The translations under genes and the position numbers were made by a program. Positions 1 through 8,553 of a DNA stretch of 64,000 bases are shown one piece after another. Numbering within the stretch: the first letter of the stretch is position 1; each line of letters opens with the position of its first letter. The notes under the pieces are model-generated. The model searched no databases and had not been told where the DNA came from. It worked only from the letters and a program-made list of their open reading frames with translations. The stretch covers positions 1-64,000 of the forward strand of contig JABAQZ010000008.1 of the NCBI GenBank assembly GCA_019187405.1, given 5' to 3'. The stretch comes from Ignavibacteria bacterium. Lineage in GTDB: Bacteria; Bacteroidota; Ignavibacteria; Tepidaquicellales; Tepidaquicellaceae.

Positions 1-294
1 CATTAAGGCTATCTGTTTGCATTACGTCTTCCCATTCCTTAAGCCTAATAAAATCAATTCTCCCTTCTTCTAATTTTAATCACTTCTTAGTTTAAAAAAA
101 ATTTAAAAGCAAACATACGAGTTTGCACTTATACTTTTGGTTTTGTAACCTTCTTATTGCAAACTTTTGGTCACCAACAACCGAACACTCTCAATCTACT
201 GTATCATTCAAATCTGAACGTAACTCTCAATCTAAACTGTCATGTAATTTTCCAAATGTTTTTCAACTATATTTGTGAAAATCATTTTGATATA
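1..294. other. Window edge, no convincing gene
   Basis: No complete gene is visible. On the minus strand, roughly 73 down to 1, an open frame runs off the window edge (IDFIRLKEWEDVMQTDSLN) behind a purine-rich stretch, but it has no ATG until the Met before QTD, so a partial gene is only possible. A sequence GGTCACCAACAAC followed by ACACTCTC at about 170-193 recurs almost exactly at 12962-12982 in the toxin-antitoxin region, which suggests a short dispersed repeat. Confidence 0.3.
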
Positions 295-534
295 ATGAGC
301 GATGGATGGGATGAAAAACTATTTGCAAGAGTTTTAGGAAGAGATATGTCAACTATTCTGAAAAAATACATTGTCCTAAAAAACAAAATACAAGAAATTC
401 TGAACACGGGTATCATCCAAAATGAAGAGTCCAAAATTGCACAATATATGGTCGGATCAGCAGGAACATTGCAGGAAAAAATTGAAGTATTAAAAAGCTT
501 ACGACAGGGGATTTGGGATAATATTAATGGATAA
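295..534 (+). CDS. Small hypothetical protein (79 aa)
   Basis: The reading frame from the ATG at 295 gives MSDGWDEKLFARVLGRDMST and then a charged, probably helical protein of about 79 residues. A longer frame begins at 157, but its extra residues are Asn/Leu-rich and look like translated repeat and non-coding DNA, so the internal ATG is preferred. I recognise no domain. No signal peptide or membrane segment is visible. It stands alone ahead of the SWIM gene with about 185 bases between. It could be a genuine small gene or the end of a decayed one. Confidence 0.35.
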   Translation: MSDGWDEKLFARVLGRDMSTILKKYIVLKNKIQEILNTGIIQNEESKIAQYMVGSAGTLQEKIEVLKSLRQGIWDNING

Positions 535-719
535 TAATGCAAGTCGTAGATGAGATTGGATTTTTTGAAAACTATATTTTGGTGTGAGAATGAATTGCTT
601 TTTGTGACCAAATAATTTGCAATTTTCATTTTACAATCTTAACAATTATTTAAATGTTCAATTTGTTTTTCCTGTTAATAATTTTGCTTTTTGTATAATA
701 TAAAATTGATACTGTAAGA

Positions 720-2438
720 ATGAATCTTAAAAATTTTAAAGATAATATTCCCCCGCAAATTCTGGAAAGAGGTCTGGATTATTTTGAAAACGGCAATGTG
801 ATTCAAATTGAGGAATTAAGTGACGGCGTATGGCAGGCGGAAGTTGAGGGGTCCGAAAATTACAACGTAATCGTTAAACTTGAGGGTAAATCCATCAGCG
901 ACTGGAATTGTGATTGTCCCTATGATGACGATTCTATTTGTAAACATGTTGTCGCAGTACTTTATGTAATTTCCGAAAAATCCGCGGATCTAAAAAAACA
1001 GAAGACTGAAAAAAGCAGCGAAAGAGTCAATACTACCCGTGAAAAAATTGAAACCATTTTTAAAAAAGTATCAAAGGAAGATCTTAAGAATTTTCTTAAC
1101 GCTGAGTTTCTGAAGGAAAGAAATCTTAAAAATTCTTTTATTGCAAACTTTGCCGAACTAATTGATGAAAATCCTGCTGACAAATATGCGGCAATTGTTG
1201 ATAATCTTTATAAAGCTGCTGCCGGCAGAAACGGATGGGTGGATTATAGAAATGCAAGAGCCCTCGGCAATTCATTATTTGAACTTTCCGAAAAAGCTAA
1301 TAAATTACTGTTAAGCAAAAAAATTTCCGAATGCATTACTCTTTGTAAAGTCCTGATCGAAAAAACAGCGCTCATACTGAATTCGGTAGATGACAGTTCG
1401 GGCTTGATATCAAATGCACTAAACAATTCCTTCGGCATCTTTAAGGATGCAATTAAAAAAAGTCCTCCCATGCTCAAAGATCAGCTGTTTGAATATTGTA
1501 TCCGTCAGTATCAGGATGAGAGATATAGCGACTTTGGATTTGATGATGAATTTCTGGCTCTGCTGCCGGAGCTTGTGACGACTGAAGAACAGGAAAAGAT
1601 TTTTCTGAATGTCATTGATGAGCGTTTATCGTTTGAAATTTCAAACGAACCTTATCATTACACAATCGTGCGGCTCATCTCTGCAAAAATTGATTTTTAC
1701 AGATCAAAAAATATGAATGTGAAAGCCAACAAAATATTGAAAGAAAATATTGAGTACCCTGAATTCAGAGAAATTATTGTTGACCAACTAATTGCAAAAA
1801 AAGATTTTGCTGAAGCTAAAAACCTTTGTCACGAAGGAATTAATATTGCTAAAAATAAAAACCATCCCGGAACAATAAATATGTGGATGCAAAAGCTGCT
1901 TCACATTTCACGGCTTGAAGAAGACATTCCGGATATCCGCAATTGGTCGGAAAAATTGTTTTTTGCATTTCACGATATGGACTACTATAGAATTTTGAAG
2001 TCAACTTATTCCGGCAAAAATAAAGAATGGAAAAATGAATGCGAAAAAATTCTCGAGAAACTCCGGATTGATGCCGGGAATAAAATATACTACATGGAAG
2101 ATCCGATAGCTGAAGTGTTCATCGAAGAAAGCTATTATGACAGATTACTTCTCCTGCTTCAGAAAAGTCAGAATGATATCCGGTTTATTGACCAATACGC
2201 GGAAAAAATTGCAGACAAATATCCGGGTGAATTAATTCAACTATATTCTGCCGCATTAAGAAAACATGCAACAGCTGCAGATAGAAGAGTTTATATTGAA
2301 GTGGTGAAGTATCTGAAAAAACTTGAGAAGTTCAAAGGAGGACTTAACGAAGTTGGTCTGCTTCTGGATTTTTTCCGTTTGAAATACCGCAATCGAAGGG
2401 CGATGATGGAGCTTTTGAATGAACGTTTTCCTGCTTGA
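720..2438 (+). CDS. SWIM zinc-finger protein
   Basis: A 572-residue cytosolic protein. The N-terminus (about residues 1-80) holds a SWIM zinc finger: C64-x-C66, seven residues, C74-x-H76, in the context DWNCDCPYDDDSICKH. SWIM domains bind zinc and mediate DNA or protein contacts. In bacteria they often occur in proteins next to SWI/SNF ATPases, but none is adjacent here. The rest (about 100-572) is a long charged helical region resembling a solenoid of TPR-like hairpins (YSDFGFDDEF, KDFAEAKNLCHEGINIA). The ATG at 720 follows an AT-rich leader. It converges with the next gene, whose end is only 16 bases away. The function beyond zinc binding is unknown. Confidence 0.8.
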   Translation: MNLKNFKDNIPPQILERGLDYFENGNVIQIEELSDGVWQAEVEGSENYNVIVKLEGKSISDWNCDCPYDDDSICKHVVAVLYVISEKSADLKKQKTEKSSERVNTTREKIETIFKKVSKEDLKNFLNAEFLKERNLKNSFIANFAELIDENPADKYAAIVDNLYKAAAGRNGWVDYRNARALGNSLFELSEKANKLLLSKKISECITLCKVLIEKTALILNSVDDSSGLISNALNNSFGIFKDAIKKSPPMLKDQLFEYCIRQYQDERYSDFGFDDEFLALLPELVTTEEQEKIFLNVIDERLSFEISNEPYHYTIVRLISAKIDFYRSKNMNVKANKILKENIEYPEFREIIVDQLIAKKDFAEAKNLCHEGINIAKNKNHPGTINMWMQKLLHISRLEEDIPDIRNWSEKLFFAFHDMDYYRILKSTYSGKNKEWKNECEKILEKLRIDAGNKIYYMEDPIAEVFIEESYYDRLLLLLQKSQNDIRFIDQYAEKIADKYPGELIQLYSAALRKHATAADRRVYIEVVKYLKKLEKFKGGLNEVGLLLDFFRLKYRNRRAMMELLNERFPA

Positions 2439-2454
2439 AGAATAAATGCTTTTT

Positions 2455-3915
2455 TTATTTCTTCCCTTTCTTTATCTCCTCAATCTTCTCCAGCATCCAT
2501 TCACCCATTTGAATTTGGCTGTCGCTTCTGATTGTTTTTTCCAACAGCTCGGCTTCAATCGAATCATTCTTTTCTCTGGCATGTAAAAGCCTGGTTAAAC
2601 AGTTTAATGATTTTAAATAAGTTTTTTTGAAATATTCACCTAAAAATTTATTTTTATTTAAAAAATGTTTCATTGAATCAATGTGATATAAAAATATTTC
2701 ATATTCACCCAGATCATAATATGTCCTTATATAAAAAGATTTTACATATACTTTATCAATTGCATCAACAAATTTAACCTTCCCCAGATTTTCAAGAACT
2801 TTCTCGTGATTTTTTTCTAAAACATATATACAAGCGTAACTGAGCGCCTGCATTGGTTTTTGGTATGACGGCTTGAGCCTGGGAATATATGTCTCGATAT
2901 ACTCCTTTGCCCATTGCGTTTCATTAATTTTAAGCGCGTTTCCCAGTATCTGCAAATAAAGAGTTTTAGACATAAATCTTCCCGGAAACGCAATGCCTTC
3001 ACGGAGCTTGAATTTATCGAGCTCAAAAATCGTTTTTCTGAATTCACTATTGCCTGCATTTATTTTTTCCACGCAATAATTTGTTATGTCAATGATCCAA
3101 CCGTATTTTTCCTCCTGCGAAAAAAAACTATAATTTTCTTCAAATAACTTTTTGAGCTTAAAAAAATGTTCCGTCTTTTCAGACTCGAGCACCATCATTA
3201 TTAAAAGATAATACATTTCGAATACCGGCGCATATTTGAAATTGTTTTCATAAGCGAATGCAATTACTTTTTTAAGCTGCAGTCTCTTTACAAACTGAAA
3301 TGGTAGGTTTGTTTCCAGCTCTGTATTATACATATTGGAACTTGCTTCAATCACGGCAACAACTTCCGAAATGTCTTTCATAAAATTCAGTATTGCATAT
3401 TCGCCTTTGTTAATGATGTGTTCAAAAACTAAATGCTGAGTGTCTTCAAGATAAAGCTTCGCTATCTTTGCGCTTGCAAGCTGTGTTTTGCTACGGAAAT
3501 AATTGCTGCCAAATCCCGTTTTTTCAAGTGCAGCTTCCATCTCACTTACTTTTTTATTCTGATAATCCGAAAGTTTTCTCTCAAGAAATTCATCAGCAAT
3601 CTGCTGTTCTCTTAAGAATTTATTTTTCTTCAACGATACATGTATTAAAAAATCTTCAGCCATTGCAAGCATTTGGGAAGTCATATTCCATAGAATCTGC
3701 TTATTGAATTTCTTGTCAGGATACATATTTGAATAAATGTATTCGGGTGTCATTTTTTCGTCATCAAAACCGGGATAGAATTTTTTTAACTCGTTAAAGA
3801 AGGGCATGTAATTTCTTCCCCTGTTAAAAAAAGGTGAAGATATGAATTTTTCGAAATCTTTCATTTCATTTTTCGAAAAAGTCTTTAAGATATTTATCAG
3901 TTTTAAATTTTTCAC
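2455..3915 (-). CDS. Helical hypothetical protein (Bacteroidota-type)
   Basis: A 486-residue protein starting MKNLKLINILKTFSKNEMKD. The first 60 residues (LLKTFSKNEMKDFEKFISSPFFNRG) match an opening I associate with large uncharacterised helical proteins of Bacteroidota and Ignavibacteria. The remainder is lysine- and aromatic-rich and predicted helical throughout, with several hairpin-like units suggestive of a TPR-type solenoid. There is no signal peptide, membrane segment or catalytic motif that I can recognise. It is transcribed away from the following small envelope genes and converges on the SWIM gene. It is a real gene of unknown function. Confidence 0.7.
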   Translation of the reverse strand: MKNLKLINILKTFSKNEMKDFEKFISSPFFNRGRNYMPFFNELKKFYPGFDDEKMTPEYIYSNMYPDKKFNKQILWNMTSQMLAMAEDFLIHVSLKKNKFLREQQIADEFLERKLSDYQNKKVSEMEAALEKTGFGSNYFRSKTQLASAKIAKLYLEDTQHLVFEHIINKGEYAILNFMKDISEVVAVIEASSNMYNTELETNLPFQFVKRLQLKKVIAFAYENNFKYAPVFEMYYLLIMMVLESEKTEHFFKLKKLFEENYSFFSQEEKYGWIIDITNYCVEKINAGNSEFRKTIFELDKFKLREGIAFPGRFMSKTLYLQILGNALKINETQWAKEYIETYIPRLKPSYQKPMQALSYACIYVLEKNHEKVLENLGKVKFVDAIDKVYVKSFYIRTYYDLGEYEIFLYHIDSMKHFLNKNKFLGEYFKKTYLKSLNCLTRLLHAREKNDSIEAELLEKTIRSDSQIQMGEWMLEKIEEIKKGKK

Positions 3916-4106
3916 AAAATACGCTGCTTAGTTATTACATTCATAAAATTGCTTTTACAGTAAAATAACTGCCTTTTTCAATATCCAAGCTGTCAAATCC
4001 ATTGATTAGTTTTCAAAAAAAAAATCTTTGCTGAACGCATTTTGGAAAAATATCTTTGTAACAAATTATTCGAGATAACACTTTGAAAAGTTTTGAAATT
4101 AATATA

Positions 4107-4355
4107 ATGAATAAAAACAACAATCAACCGAAGTTCAACCGGAAAAAATTTTTAGTTACTCATAAATTCGATAAGACTTCCATTCTAAGCATGTTCAGAA
4201 AGTCACAAATTAGCAAAAACGGTTTGAATGAAATTCTTCCGACAATTTTAATGCGAAGAGTTGAAAATATTAAGAAAATTAAAAAGAAAAAACAAAATAA
4301 AATGATGCAGGCAAATTATAAACAAATTAAAACTCAATCAAAAAGGGGAAAATGA
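4107..4355 (+). CDS. Very basic small protein
   Basis: About 82 residues from the ATG at 4107 (MNKNNNQPKFNRKKFLVTHK). An in-frame TTG at 4083 would add eight residues. The protein is extremely Lys/Asn/Gln-rich and ends KIKKKKQNKMMQANYKQIK..., so it should be strongly cationic and could bind nucleic acid. No known family is recognised. Its stop overlaps the next start (ATGA at 4352-4355), which implies translational coupling to the secreted protein that follows and supports it being a real gene despite its biased composition. Confidence 0.4.
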   Translation: MNKNNNQPKFNRKKFLVTHKFDKTSILSMFRKSQISKNGLNEILPTILMRRVENIKKIKKKKQNKMMQANYKQIKTQSKRGK

Positions 4356-4693
4356 AAATTAAGAAGTATTTAAGACTCATTACGTTTTGCGCTTTTCTAT
4401 TTGCAATATTATTAACCGGGTATTCATTGAAAAACAAATCACCGGAGAGCAGCAATAAGGGTGATATAACACAGCTGGAAGGATCATCAGAAATTTTCTA
4501 CAAGCCGGAAGGTGATTTAAGAGTATGGCATATTTTAAATACTTATTCGTCGCAATTCACTAATGATGCACCAGAATACAATGTATATGAATATTTATTC
4601 ACAAGTGACACAGTAACAGTAACAAACCATTATGTTGGAATTGACAGAAGTGATTTCTTCACAATAAATAAACTAATTAACAAATCAAATTAA
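4352..4693 (+). CDS. Small secreted protein
   Basis: 113 residues. An N-terminal signal peptide (KIKKYLRLITFCAFLFAILL, then TGYS) is followed by a short exported domain of about 85 residues. The start overlaps the stop of the basic protein upstream. The stop is 7 bases before the lipoprotein gene, so the genes probably form one transcript. The segment EIFYKPEGDLRVWHIL resembles EFLFKPSADAKILRVV of the following lipoprotein, and both then carry YLF(T)S-D motifs, so the two may be diverged tandem duplicates. Function is unknown. It is periplasmic or surface-exposed by inference. Confidence 0.5.
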   Translation: MKIKKYLRLITFCAFLFAILLTGYSLKNKSPESSNKGDITQLEGSSEIFYKPEGDLRVWHILNTYSSQFTNDAPEYNVYEYLFTSDTVTVTNHYVGIDRSDFFTINKLINKSN

Positions 4694-4700
4694 ACAAACA

Positions 4701-5102
4701 ATGAAAACAAAGAACATTTTCAAAAATGCAGTCATTCTGATACTTTTTGCACTTGCTGCATTTACAGGTTGTAAAAGCAACAACGTTACGGGACCTAATC
4801 AAAACCAAGAAGCGAATTTTCAGATATCTCAGCGAAACGGAGTAAACAACAGCATTGAATTTCTATTTAAACCTTCGGCTGATGCAAAAATTTTAAGAGT
4901 AGTTTGCCGCTTCCAGGAACAACAGTTTGTCGATACAATCACAAACAATAATCCAAACTATTTATTCAGTAAAGATTCAATCTATACAATTAATGAATAC
5001 ATCAATGTTGCAGCCGGTCAGCAGTGGCAGTTTGATTTCACCGGTAATACTCCGGCAGGAAATTCACCATATAAAGTTACATCAAATTACACAGTTCAAT
5101 AA
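4701..5102 (+). CDS. Small lipoprotein
   Basis: 133 residues with a clear lipoprotein signal: a basic N-terminus, a hydrophobic core and a lipobox ending AAFTGC, with Cys at about residue 24 followed by Lys-Ser-Asn. The mature part of about 110 residues is rich in Asn, Gln and beta-prone segments and has no recognised domain. It is probably anchored in the outer membrane facing the periplasm. It sits between a secreted protein with local similarity to it and an outer-membrane barrel, so a role as an accessory to that barrel is plausible but not shown. Confidence 0.55.
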   Translation: MKTKNIFKNAVILILFALAAFTGCKSNNVTGPNQNQEANFQISQRNGVNNSIEFLFKPSADAKILRVVCRFQEQQFVDTITNNNPNYLFSKDSIYTINEYINVAAGQQWQFDFTGNTPAGNSPYKVTSNYTVQ

Positions 5103-5149
5103 AATAAATAAAAAAAATTAATAACTAAAAAAGAAAGGAATTAAAAAAA

Positions 5150-5767
5150 ATGAGATTCACAAAAGTTGTTTCAGTATTAGTCATGACAATAATGTCATTC
5201 GTTACAAATATTTATTCACAATCAACCGGTATGGGTATAGAAGGAGGAATAAATCTTGCAAACATAAGTACAACGCCGATATTCAATACTAATTCTAAAA
5301 CAGGTTTTACGATTGGAGGGTTTGCAGATATAGGTGTTTCAAAAGTAGTATCTATAAAACCGGGTGCGAAGTTCATTCTAAAAGGCTTTACATTTCAAAA
5401 TCAATTTGGCGGAAACTATACTGAAAGTTACAGTTATATCGAAATACCGCTTATGATCAAGGCAAAGATACCGTTGAATCAGGTAAAACCATATTTTGAA
5501 GCAGGACCTACTGTTAGTATCCAGCTTTCTGCTAACGGAGAAATTAATAATAACGGACAGGTACAAACTCAGGATTTTAGCTCGTTATATAGCACAATAG
5601 ACGTAGGTCTTTACTTTGGCAGCGGTGTTGAATTCAGAGTTGCTCCTGATATAGACTTGTTTACTGGATTTGGGTACGGCTTTGGACTTTCAAATATTTC
5701 AAAAGGCTCTACATCTGTTAAGAACAACGGATTTCAGATGAATACCGGAGTAAAATTCGGTTTGTAA
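5150..5767 (+). CDS. Outer-membrane beta-barrel protein (PorT/OMP_b-brl family type)
   Basis: 205 residues. The signal peptide (MRFTKVVSVLVMTIMSFVTN, then IYSQ) is followed by GMGIEGGINLANIS and alternating amphipathic strands separated by Gly/Asn turns, ending GFQMNTGVKFGL. This is the layout of the small eight-stranded outer-membrane barrels widespread in Bacteroidota. It is the last gene of a four-gene run starting at 4107, 47 bases after the lipoprotein, and is followed by a strong terminator at 5816. A poly-A-rich leader with AAAGAAAGGA precedes the ATG. The specific role is unknown. Confidence 0.65.
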   Translation: MRFTKVVSVLVMTIMSFVTNIYSQSTGMGIEGGINLANISTTPIFNTNSKTGFTIGGFADIGVSKVVSIKPGAKFILKGFTFQNQFGGNYTESYSYIEIPLMIKAKIPLNQVKPYFEAGPTVSIQLSANGEINNNGQVQTQDFSSLYSTIDVGLYFGSGVEFRVAPDIDLFTGFGYGFGLSNISKGSTSVKNNGFQMNTGVKFGL

Positions 5768-5815
5768 GCTGACGGGAGAAGCGAGAGGTTATTAGCAGAA
5801 AATTTAAAGTTAACT

Positions 5816-5843
5816 AAAAGGAGCCGATTGGCTCCTTTTTTTT
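5816..5843 (+). terminator. Rho-independent terminator
   Basis: A perfect 10-bp stem AAAAGGAGCC / GGCTCCTTTT with a GATT loop is followed by a run of T. It lies about 50 bases after the barrel gene and closes the 4.1-5.8 kb gene run. Confidence 0.85.
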
Positions 5844-6170
5844 ATATTTTAAAACAAAGTTTCAAAAATTCATATAGGCAGCAAAGTTTTTGAAATCAAC
5901 AATCGACAACTGTGTTCAGAAAAAGACTTTGTGCGATTTTTTATAACTTTGTGACTCTTGTGTTAAAATAATGCAAATGCTTATGAAAAAGTTTTGGACA
6001 GATATTCAATCTATTCCACATTGCAAACAGTTTCTATCTTCATAATAATTTAAAATGTTTTTATATTGATTCACTATCCATTATATTTACTGCAAAATCA
6101 TTATGCCTATGCGAAATAAAAATTTATTTATGATAAAACTGTAATATTTAAAAAACTCATAATACAAACA
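5844..6170. other. AT-rich stretch without a gene
   Basis: No coding frame, hairpin or repeat that I can support. It is probably degraded sequence leading into the hemerythrin pseudogene. Confidence 0.4.
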
Positions 6171-6644
6171 ACAAAACCAATTAAACGAAATGCAGCCATT
6201 GCTGAATTTTCAAGAGATAATTATTTTACTCTTCTGCTTGTCCGGGAAATGCGGGAAGGTTTTAAGAAATCAATTGAAGCTGACAGAATCAGCAAGTATG
6301 CGCTTCACTATTTTGAAAAATAATTGCTGCCGCATTTCAAAAGAGAATTTCTTTTCTGTGAATTGCCTTCTGATAACAATTTGAGATTGCATGCAGAGTT
6401 GGAGCATAAAACTATTTACAAGATGAGTGAAGGATTGAATATAAATCTTTCTGACAAAAGTTTGCCCCAAAATTTTGTTGATACATTGGAGAAGCATATT
6501 CGTTTTAAAGAAAGACAGTTATTAAATTATCAGCAAGACAATATTTCAGAAAATAAGTCTTTGAAAATTGCAGCAGCATTGAAAGTAAGAGAGCATGAAG
6601 ATGAATCAGCATGGACAGATGCATTTTGGGAAAAGGGAAAGTAA
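6171..6644 (+). pseudogene. Hemerythrin-like domain protein, inactivated
   Basis: One reading frame reads KPIKRNAAIAEFSRDNYFTL, then LLVREMREGFKKSIEADRI, YFEK, an in-frame TAA at 6321, then LLPHFKREFLF and NNLRLHAELEHKTIY. This follows the pattern of cytosolic hemerythrin-like proteins (SREHH..LL...R.G, then LLPHFKEEE..LF, then H...E). The gene is dead on three counts. No ATG/GTG/TTG opens the frame. A stop interrupts it at 6321-6323. The expected metal-binding His pair after SRD is replaced by Asn-Tyr. Hemerythrins bind a di-iron centre and sense or carry oxygen or detoxify NO. The following 170 bases contain further unrecognised coding-like scraps. Confidence 0.65.
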
Positions 6645-6815
6645 ATAATTGGCTGAAGCAATCATGTGTAAGTGCATAGACAAGCGGAAGCTTTATCACT
6701 TATGCCAAAGAAATTTCAAGTGAAGAAAGCAAGTAGTTGTTATAAATTGCAGCAACAAGAGATTGTTAAGAAGCATGTTATTGAAAATCAGTTGACAAAT
6801 TTGAACTAAGAATAA

Positions 6816-7700
6816 TTGAAGGCACTAAGACTATTAATCAACTCTAACATATATATTGCTCTTGCCGGAGTTGCCTTAACAATGGCGACGCAGGTGCAGA
6901 TCGGAATAAGTCCGCATTGGCATCCCTATTTGTTTTTAATTTTTTTTGCAATCCTTTTTGAATATAACCTCCACCGGCTTATTACTATTTTGACTAATAA
7001 AGACGCATTAAAATCTGATAAGCACAAATGGGTTACAGGCAATTTGAAAAAATTTTATGCACTGGTAATTTTTTCGGTGCTTGGTTTTATTATTGCGGTA
7101 ATCGAAGCTAAACTAAAAGTGTTGTTGACTTTGGCGCCGATTGCTGCGCTTACGCTGTTTTACTCAACTCCGCTTTCAAAAGGCGCGAAAGGAATTTTCA
7201 GACTAAGGCAGATTCCGTATCTGAAAATATTTCTGATTTCATTTACATGGGCGATAGTAACTGTTTTACTTCCGGTAATTCATTCAGAAAAAACTTTTAA
7301 TGATTTTCATTTATCTGCAGTTATAGTCGAGCGGTTTTTATTTGTGTTTGCAATAACAATTCCGTTTGATATCAGAGATACAGAAGCCGACAGTCAGGAA
7401 GGTCTTAGAACAATCCCTTTAAAAATCGGCGAGCAAAAATCAATCCGGCTTTCAATAACAGCCTTGGTATTATTCTTTGCGCTCGCAGTAATTCATTACA
7501 CGATTACAAACCAATGGTTTCTTATATTTGCATTCTCAATTTCTTTTATAACAACAATGATATTCCTAAGCAGCAAAAAAATAAGAAGAATGCCTTTATA
7601 CTATTATGGAATTTTAGACGGGACAATGCTGCTGCAGGGAATTTTAGTGATAGGATTTTATTACATCAGCAGGATAGGAAGAATTTGGTCAGTCGGTTAA
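6816..7700 (+). CDS. UbiA-like prenyltransferase family membrane protein
   Basis: 294 residues with eight or nine hydrophobic segments. The second Asp-rich motif of UbiA prenyltransferases is clear (FDIRDTEADSQEGLRTIPLK, about residue 190-210). The first motif, normally NDxxDxxxD, is replaced by EYNLHRL near residue 48, a variant I associate with a Bacteroidota branch of the family. Members transfer isoprenoid chains to aromatic or other acceptors in the inner membrane. With an altered first motif, substrate and activity are uncertain. The start is TTG at 6816 and no in-frame ATG lies nearby upstream. It converges with the restriction gene. Confidence 0.65.
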   Translation: MKALRLLINSNIYIALAGVALTMATQVQIGISPHWHPYLFLIFFAILFEYNLHRLITILTNKDALKSDKHKWVTGNLKKFYALVIFSVLGFIIAVIEAKLKVLLTLAPIAALTLFYSTPLSKGAKGIFRLRQIPYLKIFLISFTWAIVTVLLPVIHSEKTFNDFHLSAVIVERFLFVFAITIPFDIRDTEADSQEGLRTIPLKIGEQKSIRLSITALVLFFALAVIHYTITNQWFLIFAFSISFITTMIFLSSKKIRRMPLYYYGILDGTMLLQGILVIGFYYISRIGRIWSVG

Positions 7701-7762
7701 GTAATTAGATTTTTTAGATAATCTCCCGCTGTCTGACTCGTTGACTTATGATATATTTTTTA

Positions 7763-8500
7763 CTATGCATGATACTTCCCAAAATACGCATCAATCTCTG
7801 GTCTAAGTTCGATACCAACTCTTTCGAAAATGTCAAGAAGTTGTTCATATGTTCCAACGCCACCTAGGAAATCCCAAAACTCATTCGCAACTTTTAACTC
7901 TGTAGTTGTATCAATCATTCCTTGCATTGTCCATCTTTCATATGGCTTTGGCTCGTATGGATTGTAGGGAATAGCGATTAGACATTGGACAATTGCATTT
8001 GGATTTTCAGAAAGATATGCAGCAACCCATTGTAGAAGAGTTCTCTTAAACTCTTTGAAGCCACCAGCATTAGGTTTTGCTGTCTTAATATCAATTAAAA
8101 AAATTTCGTCTTTTTTAGATATTAGTTTGATATCTACCTTAGTTAACTTCACGGCCTTCATATCACCTTGCTGACAAACAGTTCTAATTGATTCTATTTC
8201 GCTTTGCTTATTTGGTTTTATAGTTGCGGTGGTAAGTCCACGCATAATCTGTTCTATTACGTCAAAGGCTTCTGAACTTATTCTTGTACCTGCAACTTGT
8301 TGAGATGATGCACTTTTAAAATTTGCAGAAGCAATAGTTTTCGCTACCGGTTCAAAGATGCTCGTTCCAAATGTTGTATTTAAAGATTGAATGAATGAAA
8401 ATAATGCCATTCGATCTTTTCCCAGTAATCTACAATGAAAAGGCATTGAGGAGGGTTCGGGATTATAATTCAGAAACTTATTTCTTAAACAATTTTTCAA
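7763..8500 (-). CDS. TdeIII-like type II restriction endonuclease
   Basis: The protein contains NKFLNYNPEPSSMPFHCRLL and RMALFSFIQSLNTTFGTSIF, typical of the TdeIII family of type II endonucleases (family specificity GGNCC). The nuclease core is of PD-(D/E)xK type: VDIKLISKKDEIFLIDIKT gives the D and the D-x-K. The TTG at 8500 is the only usual start, but family-like sequence continues in frame upstream to about 8542 (SIAKKEKVQDLEVVLKN). There is an AAGAGGAA box at 8546-8553, immediately upstream, and ATC or ATT are the only plausible initiators there. It lies just after its methyltransferase, with the extended frame beginning almost at that gene's stop, so the pair is an operon. Confidence 0.8.
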   Translation of the reverse strand: MKNCLRNKFLNYNPEPSSMPFHCRLLGKDRMALFSFIQSLNTTFGTSIFEPVAKTIASANFKSASSQQVAGTRISSEAFDVIEQIMRGLTTATIKPNKQSEIESIRTVCQQGDMKAVKLTKVDIKLISKKDEIFLIDIKTAKPNAGGFKEFKRTLLQWVAAYLSENPNAIVQCLIAIPYNPYEPKPYERWTMQGMIDTTTELKVANEFWDFLGGVGTYEQLLDIFERVGIELRPEIDAYFGKYHA

Positions 8501-8553
8501 AACTACTTCTAAATCTTGGACTTTCTCTTTTTTAGCGATACTTAGAATTCCTC

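Noticed and set aside
4083-4106. TTG start for the basic protein
   Set aside because: The ATG at 4107 is a better start. The eight extra residues add nothing recognisable.
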